Positions 26,001 to 36,700 of a stretch of DNA of 64,000 bases are shown here, piece after piece. Both the position numbers and the translations under genes were made by a program. The stretch is from the NCBI GenBank assembly GCA_914767715.1, contig OU612075.1, forward strand, positions 8,556,001 through 8,620,000. Reading direction: 5' to 3'. Below the pieces are notes generated by a model. That model was given only the letters and a program-made list of their open reading frames with translations, had not been told where the DNA came from and ran no database searches. Numbering within the stretch: the stretch's first letter is position 1; each line of letters begins with the position of its first letter. The stretch is from Membranipora membranacea. Lineage: Eukaryota > Bryozoa > Gymnolaemata > Cheilostomatida > Membraniporidae.

Positions 26001-29000
26001 CCTTCTGTAGTACCTCCACATACTTCCATCATTTTCAAACTTGCAGGAATATATATATAGTCAAACCATTCCTCTCTCCAATGCAAAAGTTCATTTGGAT
26101 TCATGATGACTAATTTGACAATGACATCTACTTGGTGTGTACCAAACTGTGCCATCTTGCTCTCCATTATTTTTCATCAAGTGACCTTGAGCTAGTGCAC
26201 CTAGTTAGGATGCAATGAGCTCTATTAAAAGTCAAAGTTTGATGTCTGTTATATTATTGGTCACTTATCAAAAACATGACATTTCATTGGCTACTGACAA
26301 TTTAAACTTTGAGCAAACTGATTTAAGCAGGAGAGGATAATCCTGAGTTCGGTTTTTAGAGGGTTCGTAGTTCGTGAGTTCGTGGTTCGGTTTTTCGTAC
26401 CTACCCCAGAATATGGTATGACCATTTCCTATTTCACATAAATATTGAAATTTTTGTGTAGCTCCAGGAGCTACTTAACAAAAGACAACGAAATGGCGCT
26501 ACAAACATATTGTTAGATTGGTGATTGGTTGGCAGAGTAGTAAAGATTCAAGGTTCTCGATCTCAAACCTCACATTTGCTTACCATGAATATGAAAGTTA
26601 ATCCTTCATATTTTACCCTAGCTTCCCACCACTTCTTCACTCAGAAGGTTTGCTACTCTTTTTTCTATATATAAAGTCACTTGCCAATCTTATGAGAGCA
26701 TATTTGAATGTACTTTATAATGCCCTTGATGTTTTTCAGAGTTTGAACAAGTTGCCTGCACACCAACTCCAGGTGTTGCTACTTACTGTACAGAGGGAAG
26801 TACAAACTCTCGTGATTACTCCTATTTTTACTGTGATCAGAACACTGCAAGATGTAAACCAGGTAAAGATGACATTTCAATAGCACTTTTTAACATTTGA
26901 ATCCCATCTGGGCTCTTGTCATCCTTGTATTGATCAGCATTCTGTATACACCATGCAAAAAGCAACAAATTGTGAGTCAAAAAGTCAGCAATAATATTCT
27001 TCTAACAGTCAACAACAGCTCAGATATTAGTGTAAGATTTAGGTAGAATGACCCATGTGTTTTGTGTGAAATTTTGCACAGTAAGGCAATTAGGCTTAAA
27101 AATGATGCAGTATGAGAATAACATTAATTATAAATGTTCCTTCATACATTCAACAAGAACTATTATCATCACAAGTGATCATGTGGAATAAAAAGCTTAA
27201 AAATTTGTAATATGGAACTGGCGAAATAAATGTGTAACATATTTTATTTTTTTGATTACAGTACCAACTGTTGATCCAGTGATCCCTTATCTGAGATGTT
27301 CTCGTAATAATACCGGCGTCTGCTTCATCTTTCAAAACATTCATCTAAGATGTCCTGGGAGTCAAAGTATTCCTTGTAAGTTAAGTACCTTACAGAATGT
27401 TTCAAATAGAACATAACTGAAGCCGACTCCCAAAACTAGAATCCAAATGAAATTATCAATGTACTTAAGTCATTCTATCACATCAAGTTATCTGATACAT
27501 TGTAATGCATGAAGCGAAGCAACTTTTAAACTTACTTATTTTCACACGGCAATTTCTAAAACCCCCTTTAAAATTAATTCATCTAGCTTTCAAAATGTTT
27601 GTTTGTGTCTGAGTTGCACAAGCTATCTAAATAGAATATGAAAAGATGTAAATCTAAAAAAATGATCGTCAACATGGTAACATCCTTTTGTTTCAGAGTC
27701 AAAACATTTGAACACAAACTCAACACTATACATGGAGAGAAAATTTTAAATTCAGGTGGTGTCTCAAAGATATTTCTGCAGACAAACTGATAATTTATAT
27801 TTTGAAGCCTTTAAATAAATAATTATAATAAACATATTGTGAGTATTTTATTATGGTAATGTTCCACTATTACACATTTTAGATGGATGCAGCGTGCAAC
27901 TGCTTGAGTGTAACACTCATATCGGCAGATGCCAGTTCAGATGGCCACATAGGAAAACTGACTACAAAGCTAATTTGTGTCAATCACGTATTACAAGACT
28001 GACTGTCGCAAATTCGCGTAAGGAAGTACAAACAGCTAGTCTTTGTGCTCAGAAGGCTGCGATGCGAGTTTGTGGCATTACATTATCAAACACCAGTGAA
28101 AATGAGTGATTGATAATGTAATGTCACTAACTTGCATCGCAGCCGTCTGATCGCACTTAGGCTAACAAAACGCTTATCAATGGATATCTCAACTCATTTC
28201 TAATCGTTGCAACCAAGCTTCACCATTTTTCAGTACAGTACCTGAGTATGAGATTTCCCAACATCTCAGTACAATAATGCAATCATTCTGTACAGTCAAA
28301 TCATCATGGCAATGATAAACAAAACAATTACCGTAACTTTTTTTCTTTCAAATTTAAAGAGAAATTATAGTTGTACATATATATTTTCTTCGATATAATT
28401 TTAATTTATCATGTGAGGATGATTTTTTATGTTTTTGTAGCTTATACTGATCAGCCGATAACAGACTTTGGCAGAGTTTGGCTCGGGGATTGTGGACAAT
28501 TATGCGTTAAGCCCAGGGCATGTGACCGATGGAGTGTTGCCCTTCGGCAGCGATACTACTTTTGTTGTACTAATGATGGATACTGTGCCACGAAGTGCTA
28601 CCGTTAGTTTAAATCTATGTCAAATCTATGTCAAATCTAGGTCAAATCTATGTCAAATCTATGTCAAATCTATGTCAAATCTATGTCAAAAATAGTCAAA
28701 TCTATGTCAAATCCAAGGACTGATCAATGTCTGTGTCTATTTCTGTTTCTATATCTGTGTAAATGTCTGTGTCTATGTCAGTGTCTATGTCTATGAAAAT
28801 TCTCAAAAGAGGTGCAAGCATGTCAGACCTGGGAACCAGAATGATGTATTACAATAAAAACTGCTCAGGAATTAAAGATGGTCAGATGGTCTCCCTGCAA
28901 ATTCTTTCGATCTGTTATAACAACATCAAATGGCTAGGTTTACGCAGCTCAATTTATGTTTAAATCGCAGCACTTGAAACAGCCGTTGAAAGGAAATAAT

Positions 29001-31984
29001 GTTTTAAACATGTCGAAATATATTTGTAGAACGATGTCCTGCCGGCAGAACGGGTGTTCATTGTGAGGCACCTATAACTTTTGAACAATTCAAGTGTCCC
29101 ACAGGCTGGGGAGGAGTTGTGTGCCAAATTAAACTCTGCAATAAGTTCTTTGAGTGCCAGAACGGTGCACAGTGTGTACAATGTAAGTTTCCACAAAGCT
29201 AAATGTCTTTCTGGCAATACAGATGTGATAGAGGCTATTCTTGTTGTTGCTGCCTTGCCTCTTCTCGTCATAACACCCATTTATTTGAAAAGGAGCGAAT
29301 ACACATGTATGTCATACACATAGGCCTGAATGGAAATTTTGAATAAGAAACTCATCCTGATAAAGATGCCTCATTTTATGCAGTTTTTTATCTCGATCGC
29401 ATGTGCTCACCAACAGAACGTTTAACACATTATGTATTATTGTATATTTTGTTATCATTATTTATAATGATGCATTATGTATAATAATGTATCATTACCT
29501 TTATATATCTTTGTATATTACATATTATTATGTTGCAGCTCGATGTGAATGCAAGGAAGGGTTTTTTGGAGCTGATTGCTCCAAACACCAGATTTGTTCT
29601 GATAACCCATGTTCCAAGCCTCATTTACGTTTCTGCAAGGCTTCTGACGCTAACAATTACATTTGTATGCCGGCCTCTCGCATCCTCACCAAGTATAGAT
29701 TCGCCGATGATTCCTCTTTAGCGGTGGAGGGAGGGGTTTGTGATGCATATAAATGCAGGTAAATCTTCTGTACGGTATTTCATCAGAAAATTATTTTTCG
29801 TTGATATATTTTTTTCTAACAGCAGCCTCGATATCCTGTTTGCACTTAGAAGCACATTATTTTGGCTAAACACTCATCACTATACTGATGCAGTTGTGAT
29901 GAACAGCAAATTATAAAGGAAATCAAATGCCAATTTCTAAGCAGAAGTTATTGCTATCGGCTGATTATCTTGCTAATTTTGATAAAAAAATGCATTTATT
30001 GCAGGCGCACTACCTGCTGCTTGCACCTACCAGTTTACAAGATTGAGATATTGAAGGGCAATAATAATATTGCTACCTGTTAATTAATGTTCATCTTGTG
30101 TTATTTTATTTTACAAGATGGAAATTTAACACGATCACCCTAAACATTTTTGTGAACATCAAATATATTATATTATATATCAATCAACATATTTATTATC
30201 ATTATATTATCCATTACAATCAAATTTAGCAAAGTGCTGCCAGGCAGCATCTGCTATGGTAATCGGTGGTGTGGCTGCCCACTTGGTTATGTGGCCAGAA
30301 AGCCGATTAGACAGGCTCATGAGTGCGTGGTCGGAGCGGCTCCGTGTGATCAGGAAAATTATGGGGAGTGTGCCACTATACATGAAGATATGGTGTGCTC
30401 AGGTGGGTTCAGCTCACTTGTATCTTGTCGGAGGTGGTATGGTTTGATGCTATATACCTTTGCTATTTTGAGACCAACACGCGATATGCAATGCAGGCTG
30501 AAGATGATGAAGTATGAACAAGTACAGTAATAAAATCCTGCCATAACATTTGATTTTGACTAGCCTTATCTCGATGGCCCCTTTTTTGTTATGTTCTTTT
30601 GGGATAAAGGGGCCTTTGAGACAGGCTAATCTATGCTTGACATTTTCACTCTCCTACCAATTTAAATGATATGAAAATTTGATGACAATAAAGTAATGGT
30701 GTATAATGTTTTCTCACAAAGGTAATGATGACTATATAATGAAGGTATCACAAAGACCGGTAGCCTATCGCTCATACTGTTTGTGTTCGCTGCCTCAGTT
30801 CTTCAACACTGTCACAGGGGCCTGCCTGTTCGAGGTAGGAATGATTTACTCAGAGTAACTAACTATAAAGCTGCTACATTCTTGAGCAAATTATTTGAAA
30901 ACAGATATTTGTAAACTAGATAATGATGCTGTGTAGTTACTGGTACACATCATGATCGCATTCATGGCTGGATATCTTGCAAATGAAGGACCTGAAACAG
31001 ATTACATATTTTTCTGTGACTATCTGTACACAGGATATATGCAAATGCAGCTCATAATTAGTAATCACTTTTGCTGCGATATTAAGATGAGAGCCAATCA
31101 TAGTGCACATGTATGTCATTTGAGTCCATAAACAGTCATAATAATATGTATTGTCTCATCATAATCTTCAGATAAATGAGACGGCAGATGCGGAATTTCT
31201 CAGATCTCAGATTTCTGCAGATCAGCCTCTAATGTCCTCTGCCTTGATTGGTATAATCTGTTTGGCTGTTGTCGGAGTTTGTAAGTTTTAATTACTTAGA
31301 ATATGGCAGCTATCAAATGAAATAAATTATGGATACAAACTGGATACGCAGGAGTAGAAACAGCCACGGTAAGCCAATGAGAAGGCTCTCATTGATTGAC
31401 AAATCAGAGAAGAGCCGACACATTGGCGTCTTGATAATTTCATTAGTTTTACATTGAATTCTCGAGGATCGGGTCATCAACAATGCTAATATCAAGTTCA
31501 TAACCTGATTCCTAAGAAGTCGATGTAGAACCAACGACATTATTAACATCCTAAATATTTTCCACCTAGTACCAGATATACCAGCTAGTACTACTAAGTA
31601 CTACTTAGTACAACCTGGTTAATTTGTTGCACAATTGTCTCACAATAATGTGTTTTAGTTGCGATAGCTGGAGCTGTGTTGGTGGTGCATAACAGTAAAC
31701 AGAGCCTAGCTAGAGTAGTAGAAAGGGAGAAGGCTAAAACATCAGTGCTCGCAGGCCAAGCATTCAGGGTCAGTGTACGAAGAGGGCAAAGACCAAAGAT
31801 TTCAGAGGCAATCAAGAAAATCACTTTGCAGACCTCAGTTTCAGAATTGATCAAGATAACTGCTCCAAAGTCCAAGCTTTCTGGAAAAACTGCCTTCCAA
31901 TCTGTCATCGATTCGGATTATGGTTCGGTCATGATGGGAAGTTCTGCTTTGGAGGTAAAGACCAGTAAAAGCAAGAGCGATTGA
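14076..31984 (+). CDS. LRR-EGF single-pass membrane receptor, 24 exons
   Basis: Exons: 14076-14091, 14636-14796, 15217-15379, 16032-16479, 17562-17708, 18102-18200, 18479-18538, 18812-18926, 19240-19427, 19921-20107, 20369-20465, 21210-21271, 22948-23161, 23660-23812, 26740-26862, 27262-27375, 27883-28017, 28441-28602, 29030-29182, 29539-29758, 30230-30402, 30722-30834, 31172-31280, 31659-31984. All have GT-AG borders and every phase chains, giving 1,245 residues. Order: signal peptide (MMMKSAAVIFILIEIVSS), LRRNT (CSSACQCDCQ...), LRRs, Cys-rich cap, second LRRNT (CLEGCDCSNTTMHC, about 395-410), LRRs, LRRCT-like cap (LRCDCRMRLEHIARV), Cys-rich/EGF region (about 653-1100), one membrane helix (about 1119-1147), short basic tail. 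The domain order suggests a cell-surface adhesion or recognition receptor. There is no TIR or kinase domain and I recognise no ortholog. The start was chosen because it supplies a signal peptide in phase. Confidence 0.9.
14636..18538 (+). other. First LRR module of the receptor
   Basis: Residues about 6-365. An LRRNT Cys cluster (C-x3-C-x-C) is followed by irregular leucine-rich segments in the 448-nt exon at 16032-16479, with N-x-x-L steps such as SNPKLRSLNL and SDNPKLDSGF. A Cys-containing cap follows (MCGMSCRSCERAWLAALNS). The repeats are degenerate compared with textbook 24-residue LRRs, so the count is uncertain. A short acidic linker (DDASYDFTDW, FGDDDFV) leads to the second module. Confidence 0.75.
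17215..17520. repeat. AT-rich low-complexity intron segment
   Basis: The intron before exon 5 of the receptor gene is dominated by TAAT/AATAAT runs from about 17290 to 17520 (for example AATAATTGATAATAAATAAA). It ends at a normal acceptor. No coding or RNA gene signal. Confidence 0.6.
20628..21145. mobile_element. Head-to-head TIR elements in receptor intron
   Basis: A 257-bp unit at about 20632-20888 has inverted ends (ACAGCTGGGCTTTGCCCAGC and its complement, itself partly palindromic). A second, inverted partial copy follows at about 20936-21143, sharing GTAGGGAGTATCTTCTTCCC and ACCAATCAGGTGCCTTT. Together they form a larger palindrome lying in the intron between exons 11 and 12 of the receptor gene. 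No target duplication could be fixed by eye. Confidence 0.7.
21580..21628. repeat. Tandem/palindromic TTAGAGTCTCTAACAAA
   Basis: The phrase GTTAGAGACTCTAACAAATT is followed by TGTTAGAGTCTCTAACAAAT and a third partial copy. Each unit is nearly its own complement. A similar AGAGACTCTCTAACTCCT hairpin half is seen near 19848-19865 in another intron. It is probably a small hairpin repeat. Confidence 0.5.
21865..22100. mobile_element. Small inverted-repeat element in receptor intron
   Basis: The arms GGGTATCTGGGAGATCAGAC with ATAGTACACA and TGTGTACTATGTCTGATCCA with GCAGGTGCCC are inverted around a core that itself contains CATTTTTGAAATG. Intronic, no open frame. A TGA/ATG simple-sequence tract follows at 22250-22305. 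Confidence 0.5.
23811..26406. mobile_element. 2.6-kb TIR transposon on a splice donor
   Basis: The left end CGGTAGGTACGAAAACCCGA and the right end (reverse complement GGGGTAGGTACGAAAAACCG) are inverted repeats of about 60 bp with few mismatches. The element is flanked by CAGAATATGG at 23801-23810 and 26407-26416, a 10-bp target-site duplication. Long TIRs plus a 9-11 bp duplication resemble Mutator-like elements; I cannot confirm this, because the interior has no transposase-sized frame. It contains a smaller element at 23959-24074. The left TIR begins within the donor of receptor exon 14, and exon 14 now splices at a GTAGGT inside the TIR. Confidence 0.85.
23959..24074. mobile_element. Small element nested in the 2.6-kb transposon
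   Basis: The ends GTCCCTAGTAGC and GCTACTAGGGAC are exact inverted repeats 116 bp apart. The same ends and right flank (AGCCAATCA) occur at 8729-9034. Non-coding. Confidence 0.6.
28050..28147. repeat. Hairpin just downstream of receptor exon 17 donor
   Basis: GGCTGCGATGCGAGTT ... GTGGCATTACATTATCAA is mirrored by TTGATAATGTAATGTCAC ... AACTTGCATCGCAGCC. The stem is about 40 bp with a short loop and starts about 35 nt into the intron. The core (GATAATGTAATGCCAC) recurs in the hairpin at 40303-40396, and TTATCAACCAC-type arms recur near 63455, so this is a dispersed mini-element. Confidence 0.65.
28612..28800. repeat. Minisatellite, AAATCTATGTC unit, plus TCTGTGTCTAT tract
   Basis: About nine copies of an 11-nt unit (AAATCTATGTC with minor changes) start ten bases after the donor of receptor exon 18. 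A degenerate TCTGTGTCTATGT-type tract follows to about 28795. Because the 11-nt unit is not a multiple of three and sits in an intron, it is not a protein repeat. Confidence 0.75.
31172..31984 (+). other. Membrane helix and cytoplasmic tail of the receptor
   Basis: The helix SSALIGIICLAVVGVFAIAG plus AVLVV is split by the last intron (phase 1). About 98 residues follow, rich in Lys, Arg and Ser (FRVSVRRGQRPKISEAIKKI ... DYGSVMMG) and ending KSKSD. No TIR, kinase, SH2 or PDZ-ligand motif is evident. The stop is TGA at 31982-31984. Confidence 0.85.
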
Positions 31985-32198
31985 TTTAAAGTGACTAAAT
32001 CTGACTGCTATGTATTAAAGATGAAGGGAAACTTCAAAGAATTCAGTTGCAAGTTCAATTTAACGTTCATCATAAGTCTAACTCCAATGGAATAACTCAA
32101 CTACCTCTTATTATTTGCTCCTTTTTGATTTCACTTTGTTTTTGACCAACAAGTTCGAGAATATATATTTGCTTGCATGATGCCGTCGATGAATTACA

Positions 32199-32219
32199 AA
32201 TAAACTGAACAGCAATAAA
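32199..32219 (+). promoter_or_regulatory. Poly(A) signals for the LRR-EGF gene
   Basis: AATAAA occurs at 32199-32204 and again at 32214-32219, 215-235 nt after the stop codon. The same sequence opens the duplicated block at 5.92 kb, so the copied block appears to begin inside this 3' UTR. Confidence 0.6.
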
Positions 32220-33552
32220 TAAATATACTTTCTGCACATTGTATTGTTCAGCTGGCAAAAGAAAAGCTTGAGATGTGACACAAACTATGGTATCATTTTA
32301 GCAATAATAACATGGATACAAACACACAGCGGATGTTATAGGGTCGATAAGATTTTATATTGGTACATACGTCAAACCATTGTTATAGCAAGGTTAAAGG
32401 TGGCTCAGCCCAGCCAAAGTGGATTGTCAGTGCTCATGTGGCAACACATTGTCAAGACTGGTGTGGTTTGAGATGTTCCATGATCACACACAGATTTTTG
32501 CGGTCCCAAAACAGAATTACTCCAAAATCTTTTTAGTCAAAGTAGCACAAATAAAACCTACATGGAAATGAGAAATCTCATGTATTTACATGTCATTAGC
32601 TAAAGATACTAAACAATAGAAAAATAATTCTAGAATATAGTCTAACAACTATCATTAATATTATGGTGCATAAAACTTGACAAATGATGCTCCTGCTCCC
32701 CAAGACAAGGCACGTGTAAAACGTATGCCATATTTTCCAAAATGAGTATTATGTGTAAAACTCGAGATTCAAATTTGGGGCTTATGTAAAATGTTAATAT
32801 TGAGCATTGAAAAATAACTCTAGCATGATTTATCAGTTAAAATTAATTCTGTGATCTGAAAACATTTCTTTTTGAATAGAACACTTACCCTAGGATGTCA
32901 AAAGTAATAATCATATGGATTCAAAAGTTAGAGATTTTAACTAGGAGCCCTTGAAGTTCTCATTCTAGAATACCAATCGCTAACAACAGACCAGGCAGAG
33001 TCTGAGCAGTCAACCTATATTGTCTCATATCGTTCTCAGTACGCTATCATTTACAACTCGCAGCTCTTCATTTGAGGGCTTTTCCCCCGACTGGGGGGGC
33101 TCAGACTAGCTTTGTGGGTGTGTCCGGCTGTAAGGTTCGGGGCCAGTAAGTGGCCATTTATAATTATCTCCTGAGTGATACTCTATGATAACCTTTTCTC
33201 TTTCCTCACTAGAAGCTTTCATGGCCACAGTCTCTGCCTGACCGTTATCTAACTATCTGCCAAAGTCATTGTTCTTATTCTGATTCTTTGATTCTTGATG
33301 GGCTAGCTAGTTTCTATTTTTACTGGTTTGATTGCCGGTTGATGAAAATGTTGCAGACGGGCCTGAAATAAGAACGATTCAATATCTATGCATTGCCCCG
33401 AATAAAGGCACTTTAGACTAGCCAATCGCCATCCTATGTTTATATGTTGGCAGTCTCTGTACAAATTTCATTCTGTGCAGTCATTGGTTGAGTCTTCAGC
33501 TCAGCTGCCTGCTATTTAAAATACCAACAGCATAAGACGGTTATTCTAATAC

Positions 33553-33558
33553 TTTATT
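33553..33558 (-). promoter_or_regulatory. Poly(A) signal for the zinc-finger gene
   Basis: AATAAA on the minus strand, about 205 nt beyond the stop at 33763. It is the nearest good match in the expected direction, inside CCAATAAAGTATTAG. Confidence 0.5.
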
Positions 33559-33762
33559 GGACAATCTGTTTCACATTTTGTTCCAAAAGAAAAGAAAAGA
33601 AGTAAAATTAGAATATTAAAGGCAGATTTTGAAGAAATCTCTATTAAAACATCCGAGTTGACAAGTGCAGATCTTCAGGGATAAATCACTGGATGTCAAC
33701 GAATCGCACAATGATATGTGAAGCAAAACTCACCCGAGCAACATTTCGAGGCAGTTACGGCC

Positions 33763-36700
33763 TTATTGATTATATGCAGCTTTGCGTAGGCACAAAGCAC
33801 AATCTTTATCTATACATGCATGTTTCTTTGCATCCTCCATCATCTGCAGATCTTCTCCCTGATGTGCAAAAATAATAATATAAACCAAAAATAAAATTAA
33901 GTGAAAATTACGTTACGCAGCATCTCAAAACGCATTTTTTTCAAGAAAGCCTTATTTCAATATTACATGCTACAATAATTGTGATCTATCACCATTCAAT
34001 CAAATTTTTGTTCACCCTTTTTTGTTTCTTATTTAATGGCAATTTTGGAAGCATTTTCTTTGAAAATGATATAGATGCCAATAAAGTGATGTAAAATTAA
34101 ATAAATAAAGATACCAACTGGAGCCACTGTAAACCAATTATGTTGAGCTCACATTGCACCCATCGTGGAACTCAACATAACCATGCCTTGCCCACAACCG
34201 GCAATACCGTTTAACAAAAGTTACATATAATCAGTCAGTATTGATTTTTAGATTTTTATTTATTTTATTTTTGCTTTTACCTTATTCAAGGGGGATTTCT
34301 TTTTTTAGCAATTTTATGCACCCAGTAAACAGTTTTTATTTTATGTAAACATCTCTGGAGCGAGGGTTTTTAAATTAAACAAACAAACAATCAGACGGCA
34401 GTGATCCAGGGAATCTTTCAATTAGAAACAGCGATGCTTTACTAATGCAAGTTATCACTATCACATCGCTCGAAATTAATACTAACTTGGTCCTCCAATT
34501 AGACAAATTTGTTCCAAAATTGCTCACTCAGAATGCATAAAGTTCCATCATTGACGGAGCGATTTGAAAGCGAGAGCCATAGACTTAATATACTACCTAG
34601 ACAGGCCAATAGCATTCAATACTGTCCCACTTAAATAGCACGACATGACGTAATTAGTTTGTGCTGTGAGCCATAGTTTACTGTATATCCATCAATGTAA
34701 TAATGTGAAAAATCAAGGGACGCTGGGCATGATATCAGCCCCTGTCCAGACCCTTATTATTCAAACACAAAGAAAATTGGTGAGTGTATGTAAAAGACCT
34801 TTCCGCACGAGATTGTACTCATAATTTGTCTCATTTACCCTCAGCACTTCCTTCACTACTATAAAAATGTAAAGAACACCTATAACACAAGATCACAAAT
34901 ATTTTGTTGGATGAGCCATATCTAAGCACCAGCAACACCACCATCATCATTTTTTCCTTAAAACTATTCAAAGTTGTGACTTAACACAACCAGTCTGCTC
35001 AAATTGGATTGCTAATTTTATTGTCGCTTCACAAGGAAGAATAGATCTGTGCTGTTAAATGAGTATGCAAACTACAGATAGCTGTTGTTCCTGAGTACGT
35101 ATGATGAATTTAGAGTATGTGACAATAACTTAAAATTATTATACTTCAGTACTGTAGTCAAAATCTAATGGCCTTTACCCTGGCCAAACTCAGTTTTGCC
35201 GATGCCGGCAAGGTTCTTTGAGTTTATAAATGTGATATCGGCGTCAACAGTGAATGTCTATTGCTTCCCCGACCTATACACAGAAACAGCAGCGTGAAAA
35301 AAAAAATTATTACTGAGATGTCTAAAACTTTTTAAACATAATTGCGTCCGATGAAGACCATCCTCTTTTTAGTCGTGTCGTTTTCAACTGTGCAAAGGTT
35401 TCCTCTCGCCTACATACCATCTATTGCCCACCAAAGTGCAGGACAGGAAAGCTTTTAAAGAGCTTTTTTCCATACTACATGTCAGCTCACAACAGAATTT
35501 AAAATCCAATCCTATCACCTGTTAATACCATGATTGTTATAATAAGCCAAACCAAACCAGAACACGTCATCATCTGAGCAAATGGAACTACATGTAGTGA
35601 TGAAACTAGAGGAAAAAGGATGGAAGCATGTGACTCTAATAATTTCCAAAACTGGTAAATGAAATACTGTGGCCAAACTTATTTTTGCCGATGCCGGTAA
35701 GGTTCTTGGAGTTTTTGAGTTTATCAATGTGATATCGGCGTCAACACTCAACAGTGAATGTCAATTAGAGTGATATTTGAATAGTACAATTCATGTAATG
35801 ATCATTATTATTTTTCTTATCGTTACATTTACATTATTCTTATTCAATAGTTAATAATTCCCATTAAAACTATTTCAGCTTCGATCTATACGAGGTGGAG
35901 CCCTGCAGACATCTCTATACTTCTCAAGATAGTGCTGCACACTCAACAGTGATTACTGTATAATTGACAATGTCTCCTTACAGAGGGATTTTTTAGTCAT
36001 TGCAGAAGGGATTGTTGCTGCTCATTAATTCAAAAACTTCTCTGGCTGTCTAAATAAAAGGTTCAGAAGCGTTATTTTGTGGCTCAGACTGGTTTCTATA
36101 TTAATAGCCATTATTCATACTAAACCTTAGCTCATACCAACAAAAATTTATTGCAGGCTGCGGAGGTTTGTGCTTGTGAGCAGCTATGATGCATATGAGC
36201 ACGCAATTCTCGGCTGAGTCAAGCAATAATGCTGGTGATCATTTGGCCGGCATTTATTTTCCAGTCTTGGAAATTATTAGAATCACTGCTTCCATCCTTT
36301 TTCTGTAGTTTCGTCATTACATATAGTTCCATTTTCACAGATGATGACGTGTCCTGTTGCAATAACTACTTTTCCACACTGCTGTGTCTGTGAATAGGCC
36401 AAGGAAGCAATTGACATTCACTGTTGATGCCGATATCACATTGATAAACTCAAACAACCTTACCGGCATCGGCAAAATTAAGTTTGGTCACAGTAAAGGC
36501 CATTGAATTTTTACTACAGTACTGAAGTATAACAATTTTAAGTTATTGTCATATGCTCTAGATTCCTCATACGTACTCAGGAACAACAGCTATCTGTAGT
36601 TTGCATACTCAATCCAATCCAATTTGAACTGACTGGTTGTGTGCAATTTTGAAGAAAAAAACGATGATGGTGGTGATAAGATCTGGCTCATCCAACAAAA

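Larger units (their letters stand above)
23660..30834 (+). other. Cys-rich and EGF-like part of the receptor
   Basis: Residues about 653-1100 carry dense cysteines. Recognisable EGF pieces include CPAGRTGVHCE, CNKFFECQNGAQC joined across an intron to CECKEGFFGADCS, and then ICSDNPCSKP; further on, ICYGNRWCGCPLGY and a C-x-C pair (SYCLCSLPQF) lead to the membrane. Most introns here are phase 1, the usual arrangement for shuffled extracellular modules. The segment at 26740-28602 is Cys-rich but matches no module I can name. Confidence 0.75.

Noticed and set aside
25967-26167. Minus-strand 66-codon frame (MESKMAQFGTHQVD...) inside the 2.6-kb transposon
   Set aside because: It looks somewhat protein-like but has no splice context, no recognised motif and is too short for a transposase.
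33700-33735. Donor-like GGTGAGTTTTG after the zinc-finger stop codon
   Set aside because: It would place an intron in the 3' UTR. The stop at 33763 is in phase and a poly(A) signal follows, so a further coding exon is not required.
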